A model generated the notes under the pieces. It was not told where the DNA came from. It worked only from the letters and a program-made list of their open reading frames with translations, and did not search any database. Source: Diacronema lutheri (Eukaryota; Haptophyta; Pavlovophyceae; Pavlovales; Pavlovaceae). Taken from it: a stretch of DNA of 64,000 nucleotides. A program made the translations under genes and the position numbers. Below, piece by piece: positions 1 through 9,939 of this stretch (position 1 is the stretch's first letter; every line of letters begins with the position of its first letter). The stretch covers positions 164,001 through 228,000 of the forward strand of contig JAGTXO010000024.1 of NCBI GenBank assembly GCA_019448385.1, written 5' to 3'.

Positions 1-646
1 GCACGACGCTGATGCGGTCGGAGAGCATCTTGATCGCGGACTGCTGGCCGCCAAGGTGCGAGACGAGCGCGGCGCTCTCTGGCCCGCCGCCCGCGCTCGA
101 GATGTGCGCGACGTGGTCGACGGAGATGCGCTCAGAATCGACCGAGTCAATCTTGAAAGCGGCGCGCGAGAGCTGCATCGTCGGGCTGTCGTCAACGATC
201 GCCATCTCCGACTCGTAGAGGGTAATGGGCAGGTCCTGCGTGCCCGCTGGGGGCAGCGGGTCGAGCACGAGGTACATCGGGCTCTCCGTGATCTCGCACA
301 TTTGGCGGTGGAGGTGCGAGTCGCCGTCCTGCGCCTGCTGGCCGGCGGCGGTCGAATACCAGCCGAGCGCGTCAAAGGCGGGGAAGACCTTCTTGTACTC
401 GTCGAGCCGGACCTTGAGGAACTCGATGTCGATCACGTGCGTGCGCCCCTCGTCCGTGCTCGCCACCTTGAGCTCGAACGAGTTTGCAATGTCAACGTTG
501 CGCCCCGAGAGCGTGCCGAGCAGCACGCCGAACACGCGCACCGGCGCGCCCGGCGGCGACTGCGCGCGGTGGCGCGTGAAGTGCTCGCTCACGTTCATGA
601 TCACCATCGGATGCAGGCTGATGCCCAGCCCCGCACCCGAATCCAT
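1..646 (-). CDS. CSN6: COP9 signalosome subunit 6 (3' end beyond window)
   Basis: The frame from the ATG at 646 leftwards runs uninterrupted to the window edge (215 codons). It starts MDSGAGLGISLHPMVIMNVS and continues with VRVFGVLLGTLSGRNVDIAN, YKKVFPAFDALGWYST, ITESPMYLVLDP and ERISVDHVAHISSAGG. This is the CSN6 pattern of an MPN domain followed by the conserved linker and SAIKML helix. CSN6 is a non-catalytic MPN- subunit that pairs with CSN5 in the cullin-deneddylating COP9 signalosome; as expected, no JAMM metal motif is visible. No intron is seen in this part. The C-terminal helices lie outside the window. It starts head to head with NDUFB7. Confidence 0.93.
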   Translation of the reverse strand, partial: MDSGAGLGISLHPMVIMNVSEHFTRHRAQSPPGAPVRVFGVLLGTLSGRNVDIANSFELKVASTDEGRTHVIDIEFLKVRLDEYKKVFPAFDALGWYSTAAGQQAQDGDSHLHRQMCEITESPMYLVLDPLPPAGTQDLPITLYESEMAIVDDSPTMQLSRAAFKIDSVDSERISVDHVAHISSAGGGPESAALVSHLGGQQSAIKMLSDRISVV

Positions 647-785
647 CCTCGCGACGAGCGCGCCGCGCTGCGCGTCCGCACGCGCCTTGGCGGGTCCGAC
701 GCTCGCCAGTCCGGGGGGGGGGCGAGAAATGGTATTCGAGCCTCGGGAGGGCCCCACCGCCGAGCTGCAGGCCATTCGCGCGGAG

Positions 786-1406
786 ATGGGTGCCCCCATG
801 GCGGAGCCGGGTGCGCGCGCGCCGCGCTGCGGCGGATGCGGCGTGCAGCTGGCGCGCGCGCGCGCCTCTTCGCCGCGCGCCGCCGCGAGCGCCGGCTCGC
901 CTCACGCGCGCTCGCGCGGATCGTGGACATTGCTCGCGCACCGCCGGCGCCCTCGGCCCGTCGCCGTTCGCGCCGCCGTGCGCGTTGCTGCAGTGTCCTA
1001 CGTCTCGCGGCAGGAGATGCACGACGCCAAGGTGCCGCTCGACTATCGCGACTACTGCGCGCACCTGCTCATCCCGCTCAACCGCTGCCGGCAGCAGGAG
1101 TTGTACCTGCCGTGGAAGTGCGAGACGCTGCGCAACGCATACGAAAAGTGCCAGCACAACGAGTGCGCGCGGCGCCAGTTGCCGCGCGCGCGCGCGCGCG
1201 CGCGGTGGCATAGCTCTTGCCGCCGCCGCCGCCGCCGCCAGCACGCAGACGGCGCGCGCATGCGAACGCACCAAGCGACCGCTGCGGCTCACCGCGCGCA
1301 CGCCGCGCGACCCATCGCGCGCTTTGATGGCGCGCATCCTCCGCTCCGCGCGGCCCACAGCTACGTACGACGGCGCGCGCTCAAGAAGGCCGAGGAGGGC
1401 GCCTGA
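786..1406 (+). CDS. NDUFB7: Complex I subunit NDUFB7 (B18), twin CX9C protein
   Basis: Three exons can be joined in phase: 786-810, 994-1162 and 1361-1406, giving about 79 residues. The centre reads DYRDYCAHLLIPLNRC and LPWKCETLRNAYEKCQHN, with two exact C-x9-C pairs as in the family, which is imported into the mitochondrial intermembrane space and folded by Mia40. The last exon adds DYVRRRALKKAEEGA. Both introns start GTGCGC and end in CAG. An in-frame ATG at 729 would add 19 residues; the ATG at 786 gives the more usual algal length. It is an accessory subunit of the NADH:ubiquinone oxidoreductase membrane arm. Only about 140 bp separate it from the CSN6 start. Confidence 0.88.
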   Translation: MGAPMAEPGARAPRCGGCGVQLARARASSPRAAASAGSPHARSRGSWTLLAHRRRPRPVAVRAAVRVAAVSYVSRQEMHDAKVPLDYRDYCAHLLIPLNRCRQQELYLPWKCETLRNAYEKCQHNECARRQLPRARARARWHSSCRRRRRRQHADGARMRTHQATAAAHRAHAARPIARFDGAHPPLRAAHSYVRRRALKKAEEGA

Positions 1407-1540
1407 GCAGGCGCGCGCTCGCGACCGTGGAGCGAGGCGGCGGTGCGGCGGCCTGCACAGTCGCCGGCCGCACGCGGCTCGCCGCGCTTGGAATTGCGAG
1501 GGGCGGCAGTCGCCATGTGGCTTGGCCATTGGGCTCATGG

Positions 1541-1662
1541 GCCTGGCGCGCCAAAACAAAGCAGGCCCATTTCCAACGTCCGAATGGCCAGATTGGGCAG
1601 GACGCCTGGCGCGCCAAAACACAGCAGGCCCATTTCCAACGTCCGAATGGCCGGATTGGGCA
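1541..1662 (+). repeat. 63-bp tandem duplication
   Basis: Two copies, starting at 1541 and 1604, differ at only a few positions. Each begins gcctggcgcgccaaaac and carries aggcccatttccaacgtcc. They fill much of the 1407-1809 gap between NDUFB7 and the ankyrin gene; the rest of that gap shows no convincing coding signal. The period is a multiple of three and the unit is open in one frame, but no start or flanking exon supports translation. Confidence 0.85.
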
Positions 1663-1809
1663 GCACGCTCATCGGGCCGGAGGACGCGCTGTGCGTGCGC
1701 GCGTCGTGCCACGCCTTTGCGCATGCGCTTCCCGCGCCGAAGCGCACGCCGCGCGCTCGCCGCGTGGGCGTGGACGCTGCCCGGCTTCCGCTCGGCAGCG
1801 TTTCCCGCG

Positions 1810-2223
1810 ATGGAGCAGATCAAGCTGTGCGCGCTGGCGGCGAGGGCTGGATGCGTCGGCACGATGGCGTTGCTGCGCGAGCACGGCTGCGAGTGTGACA
1901 GCGACACGTGCTCCGCTGCAGCTGAGGGTGGCCACCTCGAGATGCTGCAGTGGGCACGCGAGCACGGCTGCGTGTGGTACAGCGACACGCGCTCCGCTGC
2001 AGCTCGGGGTGGCCACCTTGCAGTGCTGCAGTGGGCACGCGAGCACGGCTGCGAATGGGACAGCCGCACGTGCACCGCTGCAGCTGAGGTTGGCCACCTC
2101 AAGGTGCTCCAATGGGCGCCAAAGCGCCGCTGCACGTGGGATCCGAAGCTCATCTTGCACCGCGCGCGCTCCTCCGGCGATTCGCGCGTGGCCGATTGGG
2201 TGCAAGCGCAGCTGGCCCTGTAG
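1810..2223 (+). CDS. Short ankyrin-type repeat protein
   Basis: A single frame from the ATG at 1810 (137 residues) holds at least three degenerate ankyrin-like units of about 33 residues, each with a variant of AAAEGGHLEMLQWAREHGC. Such units, with Cys and Trp in place of the classical Leu/Gly pattern, are greatly expanded in algal and oomycete genomes and mediate protein binding. No other domain is present. The frame stays open upstream of 1810 with another ATG near 1720, so a longer N-terminus is possible. The three units are close to identical at the DNA level, which points to recent expansion. No specific partner can be inferred. Confidence 0.65.
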   Translation: MEQIKLCALAARAGCVGTMALLREHGCECDSDTCSAAAEGGHLEMLQWAREHGCVWYSDTRSAAARGGHLAVLQWAREHGCEWDSRTCTAAAEVGHLKVLQWAPKRRCTWDPKLILHRARSSGDSRVADWVQAQLAL

Positions 2224-2251
2224 GCGCAGCCGTAAGCCCACGCCAAGCCGC

Positions 2252-5202
2252 TCATCGCGCGGGCGGCAGCGGCGGCGGCGCGGCGGGCGATGGCGAGCGG
2301 CGTGGCGACACGGGGCTGCGCGCGGGCTGCGCGGCGGGCGCGCGCCTCCTCGGGCTCGCCGAGCCGCCCGCTTTGCCGCCGAGGGCCGCCCTGCCCTTCT
2401 CGTGCGCCAAGCCGAGGAGCGGGGCGTAGGCGCGCATGCTCTCGCCGTGCAGCCGGTCGGCGGTCATCTGCGCGGGCGACGCCTCCTTGCGGAACTCGAC
2501 GGCCTCCTCGATGGCGCGGCCGCCCGGCGGCCAGCGTACGTTGCGCCGCTCGTCGCTGGCGCCGCGCGGCAACGCGGAGCGCAGCGTGCTCGCGCCGGCG
2601 GGCCGGCGGCGCGCGGGCGACGGCGCGCCGCGCTCCGCGCCGTCGCCGGCGACGGCGGCGCCGCGCGCCTCGAGCGCGCGCGCGTGCGCGAGCATGGCGA
2701 GCAGCTCGGCGCGCGTCGACGAGACCTCCGCCTCGAGCGCGTCGAGCTCGCGGTCGCGCGACGCGAGCAGCTTGAGCGCGTCGTCGCGCTCGCGCTCGGC
2801 GTCGACAACGCCCTGCGCGCCGCGCGGGGCGCGCGACGGCGGCGGCAGCTCGCGTGAGCGGGCGCGGCACGTGTGGCGTGAGACGCCGTGCTCCGAGTGC
2901 GACGCGTGAGCGCGCACGGCGTGCGGCGCGCGCGAGCGCGGCGTGCGGGCGCGGCACGTGTGGCGTGGTGCGCGCGTGCGCGCGCGTACACGGAAGGGCC
3001 GATTAAGCTCGGAGAGGGCCTGCATGCACAGCAGGCCCATCGCATCGCCACGCCCGTCCCTGCGCGTGAGGATTCGCGCATGCAGCGTGACGGCCGGCTC
3101 GGACGGCGGCGGACGAAAGGCAGTGAGCCCGCCGCCGCTCTGCGCGGGCGGCGGGCGCTGCATCGCGAGCTTGAAGCAGAACAGCTCGGACGGCTCGTAG
3201 GCGAGCGGGTCGGTGGCGGGCACGGCGAACGCGCGCTCTAGCTCGTCGGCCGTGCTCTCCTGCAGCGCCTCGGGCACGAGCAGCTCAACAAAATGGCGGC
3301 CGCTGACCTGCGCGCGTGACCAGCCCGTCATCTCCGCGGCCGCGCGGTTCCACCCGATCACGTTGCCCAGCGCCGACAGCGAGAAGACGGCAACGGGCGT
3401 CGCCTCGAGCACCGCGCCCAGCTCGCGCGCCGCCGCGTCGAGCGCCATCGCGAGCGACTGCGCGCGGCGCAGCGCGGCGCGGCGGGCGCGGGCGCGGGCC
3501 GCGGCGGGCGGGGCGCGTGAGGCCGCCGCGCAGTTGCGAGGGGGCGGCGTGGGCGGGGGCGCGGCGCGCGCACGTCGCGCTCGGCGACGAGCAGGCCGAG
3601 GCGCGCGTCGGACGCCTCGCGCTCGAGCTGCTCGGCGTCGGCCTCGCGCCCCGTCTCGCGCGCCGCGAAGCGCTCGCGCTCCAACCTCGCCTCGGCGCGC
3701 GCCGCGTCCGCGTCCGCGTCCGCGGTGGCGCCGAGCAGCGCGCGGCACTCCGCGCGCGCGACCGCGACACGCCCGCGCTCGGCGCCGAGCGCGACGTGCG
3801 CGACGCGCAGCTGCGCCTCGAGGCTCGCGATCACCTCCGCGTCCGCCTGCGCGTCAAGCGACTCGGTGACGGCCGAAAGCGGCGAGGCCGGCAGCCCGTC
3901 GCCCTCGCCGTCGGCCGCGCGCTTGCCCGCCACCAACGGCGCGCGCGCGCCGGCGCCGGCGGCCGCCGCGCCCGCCTCCGTCGCGGCGCGCGACGCGTCC
4001 GAGCCGTCGGACGAGTCGCCCGCAAACGCGCGCGTCGGCTCGAAGACGAGCGTCGGCGCGCGCGGCTCGGCGCGCGCGGCTCGGCCGTCGGTGCGGCGGT
4101 GGTCGAAAGTCCGGTCTGAAGTCCGGTGGCGGCTCGAGCCGCCACCGCCCGTCGACGAGCCGTCGTCGTCGTCGCCGTCGTCGGCCTCGGTCGCGGCGCG
4201 CTGCCACGCGCGCTCGAGCGCGGCGAGCGCCGCCGGCGCACCCGCGTCCGCGAGCAGCGCGGCGAGGCGTTCCGCGGGCTCCGCGTCGCTCGGGGCGGCC
4301 GCAGCCGCGCACTGCTCGCGCGGCGAGGGGGGCTGGGCGAGCTTCGCGCGGATCGCTGCGAGCAACTCGCCGACGGCGGTGTGCGCCGATCTCGCACCAC
4401 CGGCCGCGTCGCTCTCCGCGCTCTGCGCCGAGGGGTGCCGCCTGAGCGGCGGCGTCGGCGCGCGCGCGACCTGCGGCGGCTGCGAGCGCGCCGCGTCGCC
4501 GAGCGAGCGCGCGGGCTCCTTCGCGCCCTCGTACGAGCGGCGGAGGAGGCGCTTGGCGGTGCCCATCTGCACGCGCGGCGGCGGCGGCGGCGGCGGCGTG
4601 TTGTGCAGCTCCGTCGCCGGCGCCGCCACCGCCGCCGTGTCGAGCCGCAGCGCGCCGTAGCCCAGCGCCGGTCGCGCGCGCGGCGGCAGCTGCGCGAAGA
4701 GCGGCGCGGACAGGTCACGGCTCGGCAGCGGCGGCGTGGGCGGCATCTCGACGTCGGGCGGCGGCGGCACCGCCGGCGGCGCGCGGTGCCGCGCGCCGCT
4801 CAGCCGCGGCTCTTGCGCGTCGGAGGCCGACGGCCCGGCGGGCGCCACGCCGCACGCGAGGGCCGCGCCGGGCTGCGCGTGAGGACTCGCGCCTTGCTGC
4901 TGGCGGATCAGGTTACCCTTGCGCAGGTAGGACGCGGGCCGCGCGGCGCGCGGCGATGCGGGCACGTGCCTGCGCGCCGTGCGCGCCGCGCGCGCGCGAG
5001 GGTGGCTCGGCACGGGCGCCGGGGGCGCGCGCCGTGCGCGCGCGCGCGCGCGCGCGTGCGCGCGGCGCGCGCACCTTCGTGGGCTGGGCGCGCCGACGAG
5101 ATCGGCCGGCGACTTGCTACTCGCGCGCGGCGATGCCGAGCGCGCGGGCGACGCGCCCCGCGCGGGCGAGGCGCCGCGCGAGCCGGGCCTGCGCTCCCGC
5201 AT
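2252..5202 (-). CDS. PAS-domain protein with coiled-coil C-terminus
   Basis: Four exons join in phase: 5202-5075, 4969-3574, 3457-2990 and 2812-2252, for about 850 residues. Residues 1-500 are low-complexity, rich in Ala, Pro and Arg, ending in a heptad-like segment (LEAQLRVAHVALGAERGRVA). A PAS domain follows at about 515-655, with VLEATPVAVFSLSALGNVIG, WNRAAAEMTGWSRAQV and GRHFVELLVPEAL. A coiled coil (ERDDALKLLASRDRELDALE) and a basic Pro/Ser tail complete it. PAS domains bind small ligands or act as dimer sensors. The flavin-binding Cys motif of LOV domains is absent, so it is not predicted to be a blue-light receptor. No kinase or cyclase output domain is present. Introns start GTGCGC, GTGCGC and GTACGC. 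Confidence 0.8.
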
Positions 5203-5274
5203 GATTCGCCTTTGTGGCTTTTTTCGCCTGTTGTTATTTTGTAAGACGTTACAAACCTAAAACTTGAAACGTCT

Positions 5275-6085
5275 TCACCGCCGCGGGCCAAACGGGGCCT
5301 GCGCGGGCGCGCCGGCGGCAGCGGCGGGCTGGGCGGGCGGCGCTCCTCTTCGGAGCTTTTCAGCGGGCAGCGCCATCGAGTCCGCAATCTCCTCGGGCGC
5401 GCCGCTGAACTCGCCCGACACCATCTCGCCGTCCTGCGGCCGGAACAACCGGTAGACGCGCCACGCGCTCGTCCACGTGATAATCGCACCGATGCCGATT
5501 GACGCCGTGGCAGGCACGGCGATGTCTGCCGGAGCAACGCGCGCGCGCGCCGAGGGGCGGGCGGGGGGGAGGGGGGGGGGGGGGGGGAGGGTTCGGTGGG
5601 CGCGCCGCTGCGAACGGGGCGCACGCACCGCGGCGCCGCGCGCGCTGGTGCGCACCCGCGGTGAAGAGCATCCAGAGGAAGCCCGTCGCGGAGAGCTGCA
5701 GGAACAGGATGCCGCCCGCGAAGCACACGTACGTGAAGCGATAGTGTGTGATCATCGCGTCGACCGCCGTGTGCATCGCGCCGTCCGGGCCTCTGATCGC
5801 GAGCGCCGGGCCGAGGAGGGCGGAGAGCGTCGAGTTGATGGCCGCGAGGAGCTGAAAGGCCATCATCACCGCGGTGATGACCAGGTACCCGGTCTGCACC
5901 GCGTCGTTCCCCAGCTCGTCGAAGGGCGGCTCGGTGAGGCCCCACCACGCAAACGACGCAAGCAGGAGCGCGTTCGTGCCGATGGAGATGCAATTGTTGG
6001 TGTAGAAGACGAGCTCCTGCTGGCGGATCACGAGCAGGCTCACCTTGAGCCGCGTTCGCAACGCGTTCTTATCCGCGTACAGCAT
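5275..6085 (-). CDS. Four-helix membrane protein, Orai-like topology
   Basis: Two exons, 6085-5656 and 5525-5275, give 226 residues. Four hydrophobic stretches are evident: SIGTNALLLASFAWWGL, GYLVITAVMMAFQLLAAI, VCFAGGILFLQLSATGFLW and ATASIGIGAIITW. The helix-2 region runs into a conserved-looking loop (LALIRGPDGAMH-like). The layout of four helices with a basic N-terminus resembles Orai store-operated calcium channels, but I see no diagnostic selectivity-filter motif, so this assignment is tentative. The tail is rich in Ala, Pro and Gly. The intron (GTGCGC donor) contains a poly-G run around 5562-5588. It starts 61 bp from the divergent FtsJ gene. Confidence 0.7.
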
Positions 6086-6146
6086 GTGCGCTCACGATCC
6101 AGGGCACCGCCGGCCCGCTTTTGTGTGAGGCTCCCGGCAGGGAGCG

Positions 6147-7811
6147 ATGGCGCCCACCGACGACGTGTCGCCCACGACGCGCGCCGCGGCGGTGCGGGCG
6201 GACGCGCCCGCGCTCATCCGCGCGGCCGCCGGGCTGGCTCACCGCGACGACGTGCGCACGACGCTCTACGAGGTGCCGCGCCTGCGGCTCGCGCACCGCG
6301 ACCGGCGCAAGATGGTGCACTTCTACAGGCTGGTCGACGCGCTCGGGCGCGACGTGTTCGCGATCGCGGCGCCCGAGAGCCTCGACAGCCGGCCTGACGG
6401 CCCGGCCGCCTTTGCCGCTGCGCTGAGCGACCTCGCGCTTGGTGACGTGTTGACGCTCACCGGCTACGCGGCATACCGCAACGGCTGGTCGGCGACGATC
6501 GTCGTCACGTCGTTCGCGCTCGAGGCGCGGTGGGCGTTAGAGCATCCGGGCGCGACGTTCATCGCCGCGGCCGCGCCGCTGCACGGCAACGTCCTGCTGC
6601 AGTGCCCGCACTCGCACGCGCAGCGCATCGCCGCCTACTGCGCGAGTGGCGCCTTGGCCGTGCGGTGCACGCCGGCCGGGCTGTCCGAGCCGCCGTGGGA
6701 GGGGAAGGGGCTTGACCGGTGCGTCGCGCTCGCATGCGAGCGGCCGTGCGAGCTCGCGCTCGCCGCCGTGCGCGACCCCTTCCTCTCGTCCGTCGTCGGG
6801 CGCGTGCTCATCGCGCCCGAGCGGACGGTCGGCCTGGACGCGGCGATGGGCGAGATCGCGCGCGCGCTCGAGCGCGCGGGCGTGCGCGCGGCGCGGTTGA
6901 TCACGCACCCGCGCGCGCTCGCCGAGCGCCTCACCGACGCCGTCGAGGCCGCCGGCGTGCGTCTCGAACCCAAGCGCGGCCGGCACACCCACGTTGTCGC
7001 GCTCGCGTGGGCGAACGGGCCGCTCGCGTGGGGCGTCGAGCCGGCGGAGGCGTACGGCTTCAAAGACCTCGACAGCTTCCTCGCGGACGCGGCGACGAGC
7101 CGCGCCTACTACAAGCTGCGCGAGGCGCTTGTCATGCACTTTGGCGCTGCCGCCGCCGCCGCGTCGCGCGCGCCGTCGCCCGCGCCCGCGCCCGCGCCGC
7201 CGGCCGAAGGCGCCGGCCGCGCCGTCGCGCCGCCGCTGCTGCGCGGGCTGCGCGCCGTCGACGTTGGCGCGGCGCCGGGCGGCTGGACCTCGTGCCTCAT
7301 CGAGCACGGCGCCGCTCACGTGACCGCCGTCGACCCGGCCGAGCTCGACGCGCAGGTGCTCGTGCTGCCGGGCGTGGCACACATGCGCATGCGCGCGGAG
7401 GAGGCGGCGGCGGCGATGCTCGCGCGCGGCGAGCGCTTCGAGCTCCTCGTGTGCGACATGAACCTGCCGCCCGACGACGTTGTGCGCCTCGTGCAGAGCA
7501 TGGCGCCCGCCGTGCGGCCGGGCGGCTACCTCGTGCTCACGCTCAAGCGGACGATGCGCAACGGCGTCGAGTGGGCGGCGGCGACGTCGGACGCGGAGCG
7601 GCGGCTCGCGGCGTGCTGGCGCGACGTGCGCCTCGTGCACCTCTTCGCCAACACCAACATGGAGCGCACCATCCTCGCGCGCAGGCGCGAGCGCGAGCGC
7701 GCCGCACCGCCGCCGCTCGCCGCCGGCGGCGGCGTCGCGCTCTGCGCGCTCGCGATCGGCGCGCTCGCGCTCGCGCTCGCGCGCGTGGTCGCACGCGCGC
7801 GCCGCGGCTGA
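6147..7811 (+). CDS. FtsJ-like RNA 2'-O-methyltransferase with C-terminal membrane helix
   Basis: One intronless frame of 554 residues. The C-terminal half is an RrmJ/FtsJ Rossmann fold. It has SRAYYKL with Lys about 323, the SAM-binding VDVGAAPGGW about 371, VCDMN with Asp about 437, LVLTLKRT with Lys about 467, and NMERTI with Glu about 506. That is the full K-D-K-E tetrad of 2'-O-ribose methyltransferases. The N-terminal 300 residues match nothing I recognise. In overall shape the protein recalls RlmM, which also places an accessory domain in front. Residues about 530-550 form a hydrophobic helix followed by Arg, suggesting a tail anchor, which is unusual for this family. The substrate, probably rRNA or tRNA, is inferred. 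Confidence 0.85.
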   Translation: MAPTDDVSPTTRAAAVRADAPALIRAAAGLAHRDDVRTTLYEVPRLRLAHRDRRKMVHFYRLVDALGRDVFAIAAPESLDSRPDGPAAFAAALSDLALGDVLTLTGYAAYRNGWSATIVVTSFALEARWALEHPGATFIAAAAPLHGNVLLQCPHSHAQRIAAYCASGALAVRCTPAGLSEPPWEGKGLDRCVALACERPCELALAAVRDPFLSSVVGRVLIAPERTVGLDAAMGEIARALERAGVRAARLITHPRALAERLTDAVEAAGVRLEPKRGRHTHVVALAWANGPLAWGVEPAEAYGFKDLDSFLADAATSRAYYKLREALVMHFGAAAAAASRAPSPAPAPAPPAEGAGRAVAPPLLRGLRAVDVGAAPGGWTSCLIEHGAAHVTAVDPAELDAQVLVLPGVAHMRMRAEEAAAAMLARGERFELLVCDMNLPPDDVVRLVQSMAPAVRPGGYLVLTLKRTMRNGVEWAAATSDAERRLAACWRDVRLVHLFANTNMERTILARRRERERAAPPPLAAGGGVALCALAIGALALALARVVARARRG

Positions 7812-7946
7812 CACGTGGCGTGGTTGCCATGGTTTTTGTGCTGCCGGCCCTGGGAGTCCGTAAGTACAACGAAAGGGGAAAATTGCCCGGGATGGGGTTC
7901 CGACAAGTTTCAATTGCTCCGGATGCGCCCCACACTAGGCGGCGCA

Positions 7947-9777
7947 TCACTTGCCCTCCGCCGCACCCTCCGCGCCCTCCTTCTTTGGCGCGACGCCCAG
8001 CTTGACAATCATATCCGTGAACTCGGCCAGGTCGATCGTGCCGCTCCCGTCCGTGTCGTACGACTTGAACATTGCGGCGATCGCCTGGTGTGCGCGGAGC
8101 GGGAGGAGCGGGAGAAAAGGGGAGCGGGAGGAGCGGGAGAAAAAGGGGTGTGGGGCAGGAGAAAAGGGGAGCGGGAGAAAAGGGGAGCGGGAAGAGCGGG
8201 AGAAGCGCGGGGCGGGGCAGGCGGCGGTGAGACGACTCGACGGCGCGCGCGCGCGGCCGAGCGGCGCGCGCGCGGCGCGCGTGCGCGCGCGCACGTCCTC
8301 GTCGACGACGGCGTAGTTCCGCCGGTACTTGCGGTTGGGGCGGACGGGTGCAGTGCGCGCCTCCTCCGCCTCGGCCTTGCCCATCTTGAGGTAGCGGTCG
8401 AGGCGCCACGCCACCTTGTCGATGAACTCCTCCGTCGTGAGCCCGTCCGGCCCGCATAGGTCGCGCGTGCCCTGGCCGTACACCATCGTGCGGTGCATTG
8501 CCTGACGGAGCATCGAGGTGTAGTGGTGGACGAAGACCTTGTTCGCCGAGTCGAGGTCGGCGGCGTGGCGCATCGCGCCGATGAGCGCCTCGGCCATCCC
8601 GAGCGGGTTGAAGCTCGTCTCCTCGCCGCGCTGATGCGCGTGCCACAGGTCGGCGACGGTGCCGTGAGATGCCTCGAACTCCATGATCGGCACGCCGTCC
8701 GAACGCTTGCCGATCAGGTTGGACGTGATAAAGCCGGGCGAGCGGTGGACCTGCGCGATCTCGTCGGTGAGCATGTCGCCGTCGTAGTTGTGCGCGGCCA
8801 TCCCGAAGCCGCCCTGCGTCCACCGGATGATCTGCATCGTCGCCGCGTCCGAGATGAGGTGCGGCAGCTCGCCGTTCGAGCGCGCGAGCAGCCCGCGCTG
8901 ATTGAACTGCGGCTTGAACTCGGCATCGAAGACGGACTTCATGATCTGCCAGAAGCCCTCCTGCCACTTGAAGACCGTCTTCTTCGTGACGACGTACGGC
9001 GTGATCCCCGCCTTGAGGCAGCGCGAGAAGAAGTGGCGCGCGAGGTCCGTCACGTTGTCGTACGGGTTGTGGTACACGACGGCCACGTTGTGCTCGTCGT
9101 CAAGGTAGCGCTCGTCGACGGTGACCGCCTCGCCGTACTTGTCGTTCGGGTAGAATTTGGTCACGAGCCGCCCCTTCCCCACCTGCTTCCAGCCCGCGCC
9201 GTACTCGCCGCCGACCGCGTGCCGCTCGAAGAGGACGGGCTCCTTGAAGCCGAGCTCCATCCCGTCGATGTGGATCGTGTCGCGCGAGATGGTGATGCCG
9301 TTCCATCCGCGGCGCATCGCGCCGTTGGGCGAACCCCACGCCTTCTTCAGCCCCATCTCCTTCTGCTGCACCGCGGTCGGCGTGATCTGCGGCGCGCGCG
9401 CCGCGCGGCCGCGCGTGGGCGGCCGAGCGCGACGCGGCGGGTGCGGGCGCCAGCGAGGCGGGCGTGGCGGCGGGTGCGGCGAGCGGCGCGAGGGCGCGCA
9501 CGGTCGGCTCCTTGAAGATCGCGCCGATGCGCGAACCCGCCTCCACCGCGTCCTTGAGCACCTTGTCGTCCGTCTTGTCGCGCGCCGCGCACGAGAGGTC
9601 ATAATACTCCCACGCGCTCGTGTCGAAGTAGGGCTCAACCCACTTGGCGCGGACGAGTTGCATGGCGTAGGCGGTCATCTCCTCGCCCGATATGTACACC
9701 ATCGACGGAGCGCGCACCTTGGGGTCGAGCATCGTCGAGAGGCCCCGCCGCAGGCCGGCCGCGGCGACGGCGCGCAT
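7947..9777 (-). CDS. Isocitrate dehydrogenase with C-terminal EF-hand (probably mitochondrial)
   Basis: Three exons, 9777-9502, 9386-8295 and 8084-7947, give 501 residues. An Arg/Ala-rich leader (MRAVAAAGLRRGLSTM) looks like a mitochondrial presequence. The catalytic body shows MRRGWNGITISRDTIHIDGM, HNYDGDMLTDEIAQVHRSPG and EASHGTVADLWH, the isocitrate dehydrogenase fold. The Arg-His pair that grips the 2'-phosphate of NADP in HGTVTRHYR-type enzymes is replaced by ADLWH, so NAD is the predicted cofactor. The last exon encodes a canonical calcium loop, DTDGSGTIDLAE. EF-hand-bearing homodimeric IDHs are known from other microalgae. The enzyme converts isocitrate to 2-oxoglutarate in the TCA cycle; calcium control is inferred. 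It is divergent from the C2 gene. Confidence 0.93.
8096..8216. repeat. Purine-rich minisatellite in IDH intron 2
   Basis: Irregular tandem units of gggagcgggagaaaag and gggaggagcgggagaa fill over half of the 210-nt intron. The plus strand is almost pure purine, so the transcribed (minus) strand carries a long pyrimidine tract just downstream of the branch/acceptor side. Confidence 0.8.
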
Positions 9778-9939
9778 GCTTGGCCGACGAAAATCGCTCC
9801 TCCGACGACGAAAATCGCTCCGAACCGGCGCGAGCGCGGTTTCAAACGCGGCGTCGGCGGTTTCCAAACGCAGCGCGAAAATTATTCCCTATGGGGGATC
9901 GCCCAGCTTTTTGGCGGCCGGCAGGCTGAAACGGCAAGC

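Noticed and set aside
1541-1662. Mobile element termini at the 63-bp repeat
   Set aside because: Direct tandem copies without inverted ends, target duplication or any transposase-like frame nearby.
492-2957. Long Arg/Ala-rich open frame on the minus strand
   Set aside because: It runs antisense through NDUFB7 and the ankyrin gene and changes register with the PAS gene. CG-rich DNA rarely contains stops, so length alone is not evidence.
2990-3457. LOV blue-light receptor
   Set aside because: The PAS domain lacks the NCRFLQ-type Cys motif needed for a flavin adduct.
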